Notes: generated by a model from the sequence alone, not told the origin. Positions 1 to 9,993 are shown, counted from the stretch's first letter. The stretch: 64,000 nucleotides of DNA from Cognaticolwellia mytili (GCF_002104475.1 NZ_NBOF01000005.1:372001-436000); one strand, 5' to 3'. A program made the numbers and translations.

Positions 1-20
1 TATTTACTTTTATCATTACC

Positions 21-1199
21 TTATTGTTGCAAAAGTGCCATTCTGCTTTGGTCAACTAAACGTAATTGACTTAAGCTATATGGTGGCAAAACGTTTAAGT
101 TTTTGAGCAACCCCTCATCAAACATTAAATTAGCACTCTGTTCGCCCGGTCGGAGATAGTAAGCTGAACGACTTAACATTACCGCTTCTGGCTTCCCTTT
201 TAAATTAATCCCTGAAACAATAGCGCTAATTTCATAACGACCTTCGCTTGCAACGTTTAATTCGACTTTGGCATGCGTCGCCTCAACATCCACTTTACCT
301 GTCATTTTCGCTGTAGGCTGAGCAATAGCAAAAGCAACTTTACTGCTGCGTCTTATAATTAATCCTTTATCGTGAACTTGAGAATTAACGTGTAATTCAT
401 ATAATTCACCTCTACTGTTCGTTACCAGTATATCGGGCAATTCAACACTTTGTTTGCCTTGAACTAGTTTTGTCTTTACAGGCAATGTCACTCCGGAAGG
501 TGTTTTAATAAAGGCTTTATTCGCATTAAGAGTTAACTGGCCTTTAGAGTTGTGCATAGCCATATCGAACGTTAACGCTTGTTTTGCTAATAGTGATTGC
601 GTTGGAACAGATAAAGTTAAGCCATATTCTGAGCCTTTTTCTTTAACATTCACTAAATACTTTTCATTGTAGTTAAGCGGTTGTGTAACTTTTAAACTAA
701 ATTGCCCTCGACCTATATGTTCTTGGAGCTTGACGGCACTACTATTTGGAAAAATATTCGCACTAGAAAATTGCTGTTTTGATACTTTTTGACTGAACGC
801 ACTATCTAGCGTTTTTGTGCCTTTTAATAATTCTATTTGTTGTGGATCAATAGCAATACTCTCAACAGCAGAAATGTCATTGCTCTTTTTGCCTGAAAGA
901 CGAATTAATGCCCCTGGGTGACTAACATCAAGCCTGATCCCAGAGTTTAATTGCTTACCACTAACTTCAAGCCAGTATTCATCACTCGTTGTTGTATATG
1001 CTTTAGCTCCAAATGAAAGAGCATTGTTACTATTAATAGCCTGGCTAAAGTGTAGTGCTTTCTGTTCTACTTTATAAAAAGGCGCATCAATTGAAACTAA
1101 GGCTTGCTCTGTACTATTGAGTGTTAAAGCATATAACTGTCCACTGGTTAACAAGGCAATTAGGTTAATGACTTTTATACTTGTTCTTATTTTTTTCAT
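21..1199 (-). CDS. Secreted DUF4785-like protein
   Basis: A 392-residue protein with an N-terminal signal peptide (basic start, hydrophobic stretch to about residue 24, ending near LYA), so it is probably exported to the periplasm or beyond. The rest is beta-rich with no enzyme motif that I recognise. The overall look and the C-terminal LRLVDQSRMALL resemble DUF4785 proteins, which carry Ig-like domains; this family assignment is from memory and moderate. The ATG is preceded by a strong ribosome site (AAGGAGCT). It lies 10 bp downstream of the secreted hydrolase gene on the same strand, so the two are very likely co-transcribed. Function is unknown. Confidence 0.6.
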   Translation of the reverse strand: MKKIRTSIKVINLIALLTSGQLYALTLNSTEQALVSIDAPFYKVEQKALHFSQAINSNNALSFGAKAYTTTSDEYWLEVSGKQLNSGIRLDVSHPGALIRLSGKKSNDISAVESIAIDPQQIELLKGTKTLDSAFSQKVSKQQFSSANIFPNSSAVKLQEHIGRGQFSLKVTQPLNYNEKYLVNVKEKGSEYGLTLSVPTQSLLAKQALTFDMAMHNSKGQLTLNANKAFIKTPSGVTLPVKTKLVQGKQSVELPDILVTNSRGELYELHVNSQVHDKGLIIRRSSKVAFAIAQPTAKMTGKVDVEATHAKVELNVASEGRYEISAIVSGINLKGKPEAVMLSRSAYYLRPGEQSANLMFDEGLLKNLNVLPPYSLSQLRLVDQSRMALLQQ

Positions 1200-1209
1200 G
1201 GTTAGCTCC

Positions 1210-2067
1210 TTAAATATCGTTTCGTATAATTACGTCTAAATTAAAGCAATCACGTCGACTCTGTTGATGACTTAAAGGCTCTTTACCGCTTGTTTTATCT
1301 TTGTCTTTAAACCAAACAGTACCCGCGCCACTTTGTGAGCTGCACTCTAAAAACCCGTCAGAACAAGAATCTAACCAGTTTTGAGTGGTTTCTAACGCCA
1401 CTTGATATTGATAACCCGCGCAATAGCTATCACTATCCCAAAACGCTGAGTCTACATCTGAACCGACTATAGCCTTAAATGTTGTAGGCAAAACAGGACG
1501 ACCATTTGTGCCCGATAACCAGTTGTTATTATAGTATGTCATCCAGCTCACTTGCTGTTGTTTCACGGCATCAGAGTTATAGCCCAACAACCAGCCTAAT
1601 GATGTTTCAAACGTATTACCTTGAGTAGCAGCATCAGCCAATGGAGTACCTAAGCTAGAAGGGGCAACAGCAATAACCTTATTAGTTTTGCTGATTATAT
1701 TTGGGTAGCGGCTATCATAGGTTGGATTCGAAAGTATCCATCGCACTACATTGCCACCATTAGAATGAGTTAATAGTATGAGTTCTGTGATATTTTCGTT
1801 TGTTATAAAACTATTGAGTTGATCAGCCAAGCAGCCAACAGCGTCTTCATGCCACATAAATTTATCAAAATCACAGTTAACCACTGTAAACTTATTGCTA
1901 TTAGTTAGACCCTGACGCACTGAGTTAACAAAACTTCCTGTCCAATAATCATTATATGCATCTGTTTGTTTGCCAGTACCGTGAATAAAGGCTAAGCCTT
2001 GATTAGCATACGAATTTCCCATAAGGAAAAAGCAGCCAAGTACTATGGTTATTATCGTTTTTTTCAT
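1210..2067 (-). CDS. Secreted alpha/beta-hydrolase (lipase-like)
   Basis: A 285-residue protein with a clear signal peptide (residues 1 to about 21, ending SYA). An early FIHGTG resembles the oxyanion-hole HG motif of lipases. The likely nucleophile elbow is LLTHSNGGNVVRW around residues 98-110, where the first glycine of the usual GxSxG is replaced by threonine. A conserved-looking LSHQQS near residue 265 could carry the catalytic histidine. Six cysteines suggest disulfides in the exported protein. The ATG has an AGGAA ribosome site. It is the first gene of a two-gene unit with the DUF4785-like gene. The substrate cannot be told from the sequence; a lipase/esterase role is inferred from the fold motifs. 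Confidence 0.65.
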   Translation of the reverse strand: MKKTIITIVLGCFFLMGNSYANQGLAFIHGTGKQTDAYNDYWTGSFVNSVRQGLTNSNKFTVVNCDFDKFMWHEDAVGCLADQLNSFITNENITELILLTHSNGGNVVRWILSNPTYDSRYPNIISKTNKVIAVAPSSLGTPLADAATQGNTFETSLGWLLGYNSDAVKQQQVSWMTYYNNNWLSGTNGRPVLPTTFKAIVGSDVDSAFWDSDSYCAGYQYQVALETTQNWLDSCSDGFLECSSQSGAGTVWFKDKDKTSGKEPLSHQQSRRDCFNLDVIIRNDI

Positions 2068-2682
2068 AGTAATTCCTGTTATATTTTTTTGTTATAGAAT
2101 TATTTAAAAAGGCTCGAGGTCCAACCTCTTACCTGTTGTGAGTATTGACTAGAACATTATCAATTAGCAAGTCATTAATTGATGAAAAAAACGCCGAAAA
2201 GCTTAGTATCTGTTCACTGTGTATTAAGTAGTTACTCTAAACTCAGCTGCACTTAAGTAAGGGTTTAAAAAGTGTTTTTCTTGAAAGTTAATGGGTTTGT
2301 TTAAAAGAGTGTAAAATTATTTTTTCTATGTCCCGCTAACCTACCATTATTTTTTTTAACAAAGGAAGTGATCGACTAACTCATTGTAAACATCATAATG
2401 CTATGGGGCTTTAAGGCTCAAAATCTTCTAATAAATTAAACAAATGAGGTACAACCGATGTCAAAGGTGTATTTACTAGTAATATTGCATATTTTATAAA
2501 GCTAGCTTTAACACCCAGTTAAAAAATACAAAATAATCATATTAAAGTTAAGTAGCTACTTTAGCTAATAGCTCACCTACTTTGTTAAACACTTTTTGCA
2601 ACACTATTAATAACGATTTGCCACTTGAATTATCCCTTTTCATAACCACCTCTTTTGGAAGAGTACTCCCTGAGATCACATA
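2068..2682. other. 615-bp intergenic region between divergent genes
   Basis: This AT-rich gap separates the minus-strand hydrolase from the plus-strand ABC transporter and must hold promoters for both. I see no tRNA, terminator, mobile element or convincing coding sequence. A 13-codon ORF at 2458-2499 follows a GAGG, but nothing else supports it. No promoter hexamers are clear enough to call. Confidence 0.5.
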
Positions 2683-4503
2683 ATGAACGATAACAGCCAA
2701 GCCGTCAGTCAACCTATTTCAAGTGATAATCAGGCTAAAAACAAACCGAAAGCCTTCACCAGCCTGTTACCTATTTTCGCTTTTATAAAGCCTTACAAAC
2801 TGATGTTGGCCTTAGCTTTATTGGCTTTACTAGTAACTGCAGCGGTTAACTTATCCCTAGGGCAAGGGGTAAAGTTTGTTATCGACAGTGGCTTTATTGC
2901 CGGTTCAGTTGAACAATTACAATCTGCTATTTTAGTATTAATAGGGCTAATTAGCTTACTTGCTTTCGGCACTTTTAGTCGCTTTTATCTAATGTCTTGG
3001 TTGGGTGAACGTGTCAGCGCTGATATTCGTAAAGCAGTATTTAATCGTATTGTTACTTTGCACCCGAGCTATTTTGAAGAAAACCGTAGTGGCGAACTAA
3101 TGTCACGTTTAACCACTGACACTGCGTTACTACAGTCAATTATTGGTTCATCTTTCTCGATGGCACTTCGCAGCATATTGATGTTAATCGGCGGATTAAT
3201 AATGCTAATGTTGACTAACTTTAAGTTAACACTGTTTGTTGTTTTTTCAGTACCTGTCATTTTAATACCTATGATGATTTATGGCCGTAAAGTCAGAAGG
3301 CTAGCCGAAAGTTCACAAGACGCAATTGCTGATGTTGGCACTTATGCTGGTGAAATCATTCAAAACATCAAAATTGTGCAAAGCTATACCCATGAAGTAA
3401 AAGAGCAACATGCCTTTTCTGATGAGGTAGAAAATGCTTTTTGTGTTGCTAAGCGACGAGTAAAACAACGGTCGCTCTTAATCGCTATTGTTATTTTTCT
3501 TACCTTTGGCGCGATCAGTGCCATGTTGTGGGTAGGGGGTATGGATGTTTTACAAGGAGAAATGACTGGTGGCGAATTAGGAGCATTTGTTTTTTACGCT
3601 ATTATGGTTGCCATGTCGGTCGCAACTGTTGCAGAAGTATACGGTGAATTGCAGCGAGCAGCTGGCTCTGCCACTCGATTACTTGAGTTACTTAAGATTA
3701 AAAGTGATATCAAAGAGTTAGATTATCCAAAAACACTAAATAGTGATGCCCGATCAGTAATAATTTTTAAAGACGTCGACTTTTATTATCCGTCACGTCC
3801 TGACAGTGCTGCACTTAAAAACATAAACTTAGCCATACCTGCGGGAAAGGTTGTTGCCTTAGTGGGCCCGTCTGGTGCAGGAAAAACCACCTTATTTGAG
3901 TTATTACAACGATTTTATGATCCACAAAAAGGCAGCATTAGTTTTAATGCTTCCAATATTACTCAACTCAAATTAACTGACTTACGCCAAACCATGGGTA
4001 TGGTGCCTCAACACCCAATATTATTTAGCTCTGATGTTTGGCACAATATTCGTTATGGTAAACCCGAGGCAACTGATGAAGAGGTTATTAGCGCCGCCAA
4101 AAGAGCCCACGCTCACGAGTTTATTGAGCAATTACCAGAAGGTTACAGCAGCTTCTTAGGCGAACAAGGCGTACGTTTGTCGGGAGGACAAAAACAGCGT
4201 ATTGCTATAGCTCGTGCTATTTTGAAAGATCCTAATGTCTTGCTGCTTGATGAAGCAACCAGCGCTTTAGATGCTCAAAGTGAATATCACGTTCAAGCAG
4301 CACTAGATGAACTCATGACCAAGAGAACGACGTTAATTATTGCTCATCGATTAGCGACAGTTATTCATGCAGATGTAATCGTAGTAATGGACCAAGGAAA
4401 GATTATTGATACTGGAGATCATAAGTCATTACTAGAAAGTTCTAAGTTATATCGACGACTTTGTGAGTTACAGTTCGAAAAAGCTAATGAAGAAACCGAC
4501 TAA
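2683..4503 (+). CDS. ABC exporter, fused permease and ATPase (MsbA-related)
   Basis: A 606-residue half-transporter of the type I exporter fold; two copies would form the working unit in the inner membrane. The N-terminal part (about residues 30-330) has the six membrane helices of an ABC_membrane domain. The C-terminal ATPase has Walker A GPSGAGKTT near residue 394, the signature LSGGQKQR near 498, Walker B VLLLDEATSALD and the switch-histidine motif IIAHRLAT near 552. Length and layout fit the MsbA/LmrA-like group. The substrate could be lipid, drug or peptide and is not decidable here. Its stop codon overlaps the stop of the convergent gene by 4 bp. Confidence 0.9.
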   Translation: MNDNSQAVSQPISSDNQAKNKPKAFTSLLPIFAFIKPYKLMLALALLALLVTAAVNLSLGQGVKFVIDSGFIAGSVEQLQSAILVLIGLISLLAFGTFSRFYLMSWLGERVSADIRKAVFNRIVTLHPSYFEENRSGELMSRLTTDTALLQSIIGSSFSMALRSILMLIGGLIMLMLTNFKLTLFVVFSVPVILIPMMIYGRKVRRLAESSQDAIADVGTYAGEIIQNIKIVQSYTHEVKEQHAFSDEVENAFCVAKRRVKQRSLLIAIVIFLTFGAISAMLWVGGMDVLQGEMTGGELGAFVFYAIMVAMSVATVAEVYGELQRAAGSATRLLELLKIKSDIKELDYPKTLNSDARSVIIFKDVDFYYPSRPDSAALKNINLAIPAGKVVALVGPSGAGKTTLFELLQRFYDPQKGSISFNASNITQLKLTDLRQTMGMVPQHPILFSSDVWHNIRYGKPEATDEEVISAAKRAHAHEFIEQLPEGYSSFLGEQGVRLSGGQKQRIAIARAILKDPNVLLLDEATSALDAQSEYHVQAALDELMTKRTTLIIAHRLATVIHADVIVVMDQGKIIDTGDHKSLLESSKLYRRLCELQFEKANEETD

Positions 4504-5048
4504 TCTGTTTCTTCAGCACAATTCTCTGGCACTTTTTTCTCTAGGTAGAGTACGTAGCGCTGAGCTAAATTTGCACCGAGACGATAACCGATATAACTAG
4601 CGATAAACCAAATCACTACATTTTCCATATCAAAAACGTCAGGCCAATAACTAAACCACAACAAGGCTTTAAGCATATTAACAAAAGACTCAATGATCAT
4701 GCCTAAAATGGCATCAAAGGTGAGTAAATTTAGAAATGATTGCCAACCCGTAGCATGAATTAAGAACTGAATCGTTTGATCTAATTCAATATAAATAAAA
4801 GTTAATAATGCAAGTAAACCATAGAAGCCGCCACCAAAAGTCATCCATTTAGAATGCAGAAATAGTAAACTTTTTTTGTTAGCTTTCGAAAATTTTTTAT
4901 CCGGATTCTTTTTATCAGTAAAAGCATCTCGTATATTAATATCAGAGGTAAGGTAGCCTTTGTTATAGGCATAATAAACCATTAAGAACGTGAATATTTG
5001 CACCGGTAAGCCGGCATAAAAAATAGCTTTAATTAAATCCATATTCAT
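4500..5048 (-). CDS. Hypothetical multi-spanning membrane protein
   Basis: A 182-residue protein that I do not recognise. Hydrophobic segments lie near residues 5-24, 70-90, 105-125 and 145-165, suggesting four membrane helices. A charged loop rich in Lys and Asp (about residues 35-60) lies between the first and second. The ATG has a GAGGG ribosome site 8 bp upstream, which supports translation. It converges on the ABC exporter, and the two stop codons share 4 bp. No function is assigned. Confidence 0.6.
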   Translation of the reverse strand: MNMDLIKAIFYAGLPVQIFTFLMVYYAYNKGYLTSDINIRDAFTDKKNPDKKFSKANKKSLLFLHSKWMTFGGGFYGLLALLTFIYIELDQTIQFLIHATGWQSFLNLLTFDAILGMIIESFVNMLKALLWFSYWPDVFDMENVVIWFIASYIGYRLGANLAQRYVLYLEKKVPENCAEETD

Positions 5049-5098
5049 TTTTTAGTCCCTCACCAACTCGCTGATAATATAACTTAATTCCTTATAAG

Positions 5099-5140
5099 TA
5101 AAAAAGCGATTACTCTCTGAGTAAATCGCTTTTTTATTTT
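5099..5140 (-). terminator. Rho-independent terminator of glmS
   Basis: A hairpin with arms AAAAAAGCGATT and AATCGCTTTTTT (one-base bulge, short loop) lies 34 bp past the glmS stop. It ends in a T-run on the minus strand and is nearly symmetric. Confidence 0.8.
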
Positions 5141-5173
5141 ATAATCTTACTTAATGATGGGAAATAAAATTAA

Positions 5174-7006
5174 TTATTCCACTGTCACTGATTTTGCCAA
5201 GTTACGTGGTTGGTCTACATCAGTACCTTTAATGATTGCCACATAGTATGACAATAACTGTAATGGCAAGGTATAAACGATTGGTGCAATAATATCGTCA
5301 CACACTGGCACTTCGATGACTTTCATGGTTTCGTCACTAACGAAGTTTGTATTACTATCGGCGAAAACATACATTAAACCACCGCGAGCACGCACTTCTT
5401 CAACATTTGATTTTAACTTTTCAATTAAATCATTTTGCGGCGCAACAACGATAACTGGCATATCAGCATCAATAAGTGCTAATGGGCCATGTTTAAGTTC
5501 ACCAGCGGCATAAGCTTCCGCATGTATATATGAAATTTCTTTCAGTTTTAATGCACCTTCCATCGCGATAGGGTATTGATCACCGCGACCTAAGAATAAT
5601 GCATGTTGCTTGTCAGCAAAATCTTCAGCAAGGTCTTCAATTGAACTAGCTAACGCCAACACTTCTTCAAGCTTACTCGGTAAAGTCATTAACGAAGTAG
5701 CAATATTATTTTGTTGTTCAACCGACATACCATGATGCTTGCCAATAGCTAATGTCATCATTAACAAGCCAACAAGCTGAGTGGTAAATGCTTTGGTTGA
5801 TGCTACGCCAATTTCAGCGCCCGCTTTGGTCATAAAAGATAAGTCTGATTCACGTACCAGTGATGAACCAGGGACATTACAAATACTTAAACTAGACGTA
5901 TAGCCAATTTCTTTTGCTAAGCGCAACGCTGCTAATGTGTCTGCTGTTTCACCTGACTGCGATAAGGTAACTATCATCGAATTTTTAGGTACAAATGATT
6001 TACGGTATCTAAATTCACTAGCGATTTCGATATTACACGATACACCCGCTAGTTCTTCCAACCAATAACGTGCAACCATACCTGAATGGTAACTTGTACC
6101 ACAGGCAATGATTTGTACATGCTGAACATTTTTAAAAATATCATCAGCACCATTACCAAAGGTATCTATATTAAGCTCTGTACCCAATAAACGACCTTCC
6201 AACGTGTTGCGTACAGACGTTGGCTGCTCGTAGGTTTCTTTAAGCATGTAATGACGATATTCACCTTTGTCGCCACTGTCATGTGATACGTTGGCTTCTT
6301 TTGCTTCTCGTACTACTGGCTTACCGTTAGTGTCAAAAATGTTCACTTCAAAACGACTAATTTGCGCAACATCGCCCTCTTCAAGGTAAGAAAATTTACG
6401 AGTAACAGGCAATAACGCCATGATGTCTGAAGCAATGAAGTTTTCGCCTAAACCATAACCAATAACTAGCGGACTACCTGAACGCGCAACAATAATGTTG
6501 TCTTTATCGCGTTTATCCATTATTACAGTACCATAAGCACCGTCTAGCTGTTTGACGGTTTTTTGTACTGCTGATAATAATGTTTCACTGGTTTTGAGTT
6601 CGTGATGAACCAAATGTGTAATAACTTCAGTGTCTGTTTGCGATAAGAATTCGTAGCCTAAACTTTGCAGCTGAGTGCGCAATGCCTGATGGTTTTCAAT
6701 AATACCGTTATGCACTACGGCAATAGTGTTATTCGAAAGGTGGGGATGAGCATTAATTTCGCTTGGCACGCCATGTGTTGCCCAGCGAGTATGCGCGATG
6801 CCAGTACCACCAGATAATGTTTGTTGTTCAAGTGCTTGTGCAAGTTCTTGTACTTTGCCTAAACGTTTAGCGGTTAATAATTCATTATTGTTATCAATAA
6901 TGGCAACACCAGCAGAATCATAACCACGATATTCTAAACGTTTAAGGCCTTCTACTAAAATTTCTGCTACATCACGTTGTGCTACTGCACCTACTATTCC
7001 ACACAT
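5174..7006 (-). CDS. glmS: Glutamine-fructose-6-phosphate aminotransferase
   Basis: A 610-residue GlmS, the usual length. It makes glucosamine-6-phosphate from fructose-6-phosphate and glutamine, the first step to UDP-GlcNAc for peptidoglycan and LPS. The protein starts MCGIVGAV, with Cys2 as the glutaminase nucleophile exposed after Met removal. HTRWATHG is at residues 72-79. Two SIS sugar-isomerase domains follow (with [10 protein letters not shown]), and the tail [13 protein letters not shown] is the conserved C-terminus. It sits 14 bp behind the DeoR-type regulator, so the two are probably one operon, with a terminator just downstream. No glmS ribozyme is expected or seen. Confidence 0.98.
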   Translation of the reverse strand: MCGIVGAVAQRDVAEILVEGLKRLEYRGYDSAGVAIIDNNNELLTAKRLGKVQELAQALEQQTLSGGTGIAHTRWATHGVPSEINAHPHLSNNTIAVVHNGIIENHQALRTQLQSLGYEFLSQTDTEVITHLVHHELKTSETLLSAVQKTVKQLDGAYGTVIMDKRDKDNIIVARSGSPLVIGYGLGENFIASDIMALLPVTRKFSYLEEGDVAQISRFEVNIFDTNGKPVVREAKEANVSHDSGDKGEYRHYMLKETYEQPTSVRNTLEGRLLGTELNIDTFGNGADDIFKNVQHVQIIACGTSYHSGMVARYWLEELAGVSCNIEIASEFRYRKSFVPKNSMIVTLSQSGETADTLAALRLAKEIGYTSSLSICNVPGSSLVRESDLSFMTKAGAEIGVASTKAFTTQLVGLLMMTLAIGKHHGMSVEQQNNIATSLMTLPSKLEEVLALASSIEDLAEDFADKQHALFLGRGDQYPIAMEGALKLKEISYIHAEAYAAGELKHGPLALIDADMPVIVVAPQNDLIEKLKSNVEEVRARGGLMYVFADSNTNFVSDETMKVIEVPVCDDIIAPIVYTLPLQLLSYYVAIIKGTDVDQPRNLAKSVTVE

Positions 7007-7020
7007 AACTACTGTCCTTT

Positions 7021-7782
7021 TTAACTAGCGATAACGAGGTTAACGCCTTGTTTAATTATTTCACTTCGTACGTTTTCAGGCATATCTGCATCTGTAATTA
7101 ACGTATGAATTTTATTCCAAGGTAATTCTAAATTAGGGATTTTACGATTTAGTTTTTCTGAGTCCAACATTACGATAACTTCACGAGACACTTCCGCCAT
7201 AACACGACTCAAGCCCAACAACTCATTAAAGGTAGTTGTTCCACGAGACATATCAAGGCCATCAGCACCAATAAATAATTGGTCAAAATCATAAGATCGC
7301 AACACATTTTCCGCTACTTGCCCTTGAAATGACTCTGAATGAGGGTCCCAAGTACCACCGGTCATCAATAATGTTGGCTCATTTTCTAAAGCATGAAGGT
7401 CTGAGGCAATGGCAAGCGAATTAGTCATTACCACTAAGCCTTGTTTAGCACTAAGCTCTCGCACTAAAGCCGATGTAGTGCTACCACTGTCTAGAATAAT
7501 ACGATTATGATCTCGAATTAGTGATGCTGCCGTTTTGGCAATCACTACCTTTCGTTTCGAAACTTTTTCTGTTTTTGGTTCTATAATTTCGCTCGGTAGA
7601 GGCACTGCTCCACCATATCGACGTAATAATAAACCACTATTTTCTAATACCGCTAAATCCTTACGAATCGTAACTTCTGAGGTATCAAACTTTTTGGCAA
7701 GGCTGTCAACGCTTACTTCACCTAAGTTGCTTAGCTCAGCAATGATGGTATGACGGCGTTGTTGAGTGTTTCGTTTTGACAT
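7021..7782 (-). CDS. DeoR-family transcriptional regulator
   Basis: A 253-residue DeoR/GlpR-type regulator. The N-terminal helix-turn-helix covers roughly residues 6-58 ([17 protein letters not shown]), and the C-terminal sugar-phosphate sensor domain contains [15 protein letters not shown]. The gene lies between glmU and glmS and directly precedes glmS, a placement seen in related marine gammaproteobacteria. This implies control of amino-sugar synthesis, with a sugar phosphate as the likely effector; that is inference from family and context. Its own promoter must lie in the 354-bp gap upstream, which also holds a 16-bp tandem repeat. Confidence 0.9.
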   Translation of the reverse strand: MSKRNTQQRRHTIIAELSNLGEVSVDSLAKKFDTSEVTIRKDLAVLENSGLLLRRYGGAVPLPSEIIEPKTEKVSKRKVVIAKTAASLIRDHNRIILDSGSTTSALVRELSAKQGLVVMTNSLAIASDLHALENEPTLLMTGGTWDPHSESFQGQVAENVLRSYDFDQLFIGADGLDMSRGTTTFNELLGLSRVMAEVSREVIVMLDSEKLNRKIPNLELPWNKIHTLITDADMPENVRSEIIKQGVNLVIAS

Positions 7783-7882
7783 TTCTTTCGTTTTACTCTT
7801 AAAAGTTTCGATTTAAAACTTAGCTATTAGAACAAAAGCAGAAAATAAAAACAATATTTATCTAAAGATCAGTTACTAATTA

Positions 7883-7940
7883 ACCAAAGAGTCACTGAAC
7901 CAAAGAGTCACTGAACCAAAGCGTCACTGAACCAAAGCTC
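7883..7940. repeat. 16-bp tandem direct repeat, about 3.6 copies
   Basis: The unit ACCAAAGAGTCACTGA occurs at 7883-7898 and 7899-7914, then with one change (A to C in the seventh to eighth bases) at 7915-7930, followed by a partial copy to 7940. It lies 100-160 bp upstream of the DeoR-type regulator start. It could be an operator array or simply a microsatellite-like expansion. Confidence 0.9.
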
Positions 7941-8076
7941 TGATTATCGAAAGCCATTGTAATTAAGACAAGCTAAATATGAGTGAGTTTGTGATCTTGT
8001 TTTGGATAGAAGAATTGATTAGAGGGCGAGGCATTAAATTGAGTAATAACTATTATTATAACTTGGCACTAGAAAT

Positions 8077-8108
8077 AAAAATGCACTAGCGAATAGCTAA
8101 TGCATTTT
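8077..8108 (-). terminator. Terminator of glmU
   Basis: Arms AAAATGCACTAGC (8077-8089 region) and GCTAATGCATTTT (8096-8108) pair with one mismatch around a 5-base loop. A T-run follows on the minus strand. It lies about 30 bp past the glmU stop. Confidence 0.8.
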
Positions 8109-8136
8109 CATAGCTTAGCGATCAGCCCTATTGCTC

Positions 8137-9498
8137 TTATTTCTTACTAGGGCGGCTCCAATCAGCAATATTACGTTGCTTACTACGAGCAACACTTAAT
8201 TCGCTGTCTGCAACGTCTTTTACGATAACTGAGCCCGCTGCTGTTGTCGCCATGTCACCAATCGTTACAGGTGCAACTAATGAAGCATTTGATCCAATAA
8301 ATGCGCCAGCACCAATAATGGTTTTAGATTTATTCACACCATCATAATTACAAGTAATAGTACCCGCACCAATATTTGCCTTAGCGCCAATTTCAGCATC
8401 GCCTAGGTAAGACAAATGACCCGCTTTTGCACCTTCACCCAAAGTAGATTTTTTCATTTCAACGAAATTCCCGACATGGGCATCACGTTTTAATTCTGAA
8501 CCGGGACGAATGCGGGCAAATGGCCCTACAGACGCTAACTCACCAATAATGGCATCTTCAACTATACTATTAGGCTTAACTTCAGCATTATCACCGATAC
8601 GACAGTTTTTCAAAATACAATTCGCCCCGATAACTACATTGTCAGCAATCTCAACATTACCTTCAAAAATACAGTTAACATCAATTACTACTTCTTGGCC
8701 AACAGTAACGTTACCGCGAATATCAATACGGTTTGGATCACGTAAGCTTGCGCCTGCAATCATCAACTCTTCAGCTTTTCTTAATTGATATGCACGTTCT
8801 AAACCAGCAAGTTGCACTCTGTTATTAGCCCCTTCAACTTCAATTTCACTATCAGGATGAGCCGTGGTAATTAGTTTACCTTCTCGATGACAGGCAGCAA
8901 TAATATCCGTAAGGTAATATTCACCTTGAGCGTTGTCACTTGATAGATTTGACAACCAACGTTTCAAATCACCACCATTTGCTAACAATATGCCAGTATT
9001 GGCTTCATTAACTAATAATTGCTCTGCGTTAGCATCTTTTTGTTCAATGATGCCAGTAACTTTGCCAGACTCATCGCGAATAATACGGCCATAGCCTGTA
9101 GGATTAGCTAAATGCACGGTTAACAATGCCATACCATTGTCAGGTTTTGCGGCAATTAAACGCTGCAATGTACTCACTTTAGTTAATGGTACATCACCAT
9201 AAAGTACCAATACATCTTCATCATTGGTTAAAAATGGTGATGCCATATCAACCGCATGGCCAGTACCTAGCTGTTCTTTTTGCTCAACAAAAGTTAAATC
9301 GTCACCAGTAATTTTACTTTTTAAAACATCGCCGCCAAAACCATAAACCACATAAGTGTTTGCCGCTTCGACCTGGCGTGCGGCATCAATAACATGCGCA
9401 ACCATAGGTTTTTCTGCAACAGGGTGTAGTACTTTTGGTAATGAAGAACGCATGCGAGTACCTTTACCCGCAGCGAGAACAACAACAGAGAGAGCCAT
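8137..9498 (-). CDS. glmU: Bifunctional GlmU (GlcN-1-P acetyltransferase / GlcNAc-1-P uridyltransferase)
   Basis: A 453-residue protein of normal length that carries out the last two steps to UDP-GlcNAc. The N-terminal nucleotidyltransferase has [19 protein letters not shown] at residues 8-26 and LVLYGDVPL near 100. The C-terminal half has the repeated hexapeptides of a left-handed beta-helix (for example [18 protein letters not shown]) that bind acetyl-CoA. It is on the same strand as the DeoR gene and glmS, but a terminator separates it from them. In many gammaproteobacteria atpC is next to glmU; here it is over 15 kb away. Confidence 0.98.
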   Translation of the reverse strand: MALSVVVLAAGKGTRMRSSLPKVLHPVAEKPMVAHVIDAARQVEAANTYVVYGFGGDVLKSKITGDDLTFVEQKEQLGTGHAVDMASPFLTNDEDVLVLYGDVPLTKVSTLQRLIAAKPDNGMALLTVHLANPTGYGRIIRDESGKVTGIIEQKDANAEQLLVNEANTGILLANGGDLKRWLSNLSSDNAQGEYYLTDIIAACHREGKLITTAHPDSEIEVEGANNRVQLAGLERAYQLRKAEELMIAGASLRDPNRIDIRGNVTVGQEVVIDVNCIFEGNVEIADNVVIGANCILKNCRIGDNAEVKPNSIVEDAIIGELASVGPFARIRPGSELKRDAHVGNFVEMKKSTLGEGAKAGHLSYLGDAEIGAKANIGAGTITCNYDGVNKSKTIIGAGAFIGSNASLVAPVTIGDMATTAAGSVIVKDVADSELSVARSKQRNIADWSRPSKK

Positions 9499-9993
9499 AA
9501 TTTATCCGATTATTTTTATTAATTAAGGTGATGAACCACAACATTGTAGCGTTATTTTATATATCGCACTATTAAAATTCTATTAGCATAGTGTTTAAAT
9601 TTCACTCTATACTTTTCATCAAAAGAACAAGCGCGTGGATATCGTATATCGACAGTGTTTGGGTGTATACCCGTGCCGCTTCAAAATGCGCTTTCAGAAC
9701 TAAGCTAAGAAATCAGGGCAAGGCGCCATATGAGGATAATGGTTATTCCCTTATCAAGTATTGCAACGCTGAACTGTTTTTTTAGCTTAGTCCCCTACGG
9801 GCAAGCCGATAAAGGGTCATCTCCGGCGTTATTGATTTTGACAATAGAATAACTATTCTCTTCAATCAATGTCTTAGTGCTAACCCTTTCTCTACTTGCT
9901 GAAGGTGTATTTTGAAGTAGTACGGGTATATAATGCGATCTATATAAACAAATCAAACATCTTCACTTGTTATCTCACTAGGATCCCAGATAA
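9499..9993. other. 495-bp gap between divergent glmU and tex
   Basis: More than half of this gap is the MITE-like element at 9666-9930. The remaining flanks (9499-9665 and 9931-9993) should hold the glmU and tex promoters. A 64-codon ORF running through it (9591-9785) has no coding character. Confidence 0.6.
9666..9930. mobile_element. MITE-like element with 32-bp terminal inverted repeats
   Basis: The first 32 bases (9666-9697, starting TATACCCGT and ending TTCAG) match the reverse complement of the last 32 (9899-9930) at 26 positions. A second, perfect 10-bp inverted pair is nested inside: ACTAAGCTAA at 9699-9708 and TTAGCTTAGT at 9782-9791. Smaller hairpins around GGATAATGGTTATTCC and AGAATAACTATTCT add further arms. 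There is no transposase ORF. The ends read TATA, consistent with insertion at a TA target. I infer a non-autonomous, hairpin-rich repeat; I have a sense that related copies occur in Colwellia-type genomes but cannot verify this here. Confidence 0.7.

Larger units (their letters stand above)
7783..8136. other. 354-bp gap upstream of the regulator-glmS unit
   Basis: The gap contains the glmU terminator at its glmU side, a 16-bp tandem repeat near the middle and, by position, the promoter of the DeoR gene. No ORF or RNA gene is supported. Confidence 0.6.

Noticed and set aside
2458-2499. 13-codon ORF with a GAGG upstream in the 615-bp gap
   Set aside because: Too short to support, with no promoter, terminator or conserved context.
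5049-5173. Possible glmS ribozyme or riboswitch
   Set aside because: Such ribozymes lie in the 5' leader of glmS in Gram-positive bacteria. Here glmS is second in an operon with a 14-bp leader gap, and 5049-5173 is the 3' side.
7883-7940. CRISPR-like array
   Set aside because: The repeats are directly abutting with no spacers and only 16 bp long, and there is no cas gene in the window.
9591-9785. 64-codon plus-strand ORF between glmU and tex
   Set aside because: It runs from upstream sequence into the MITE-like inverted repeats, has no ribosome site and no recognisable protein features.
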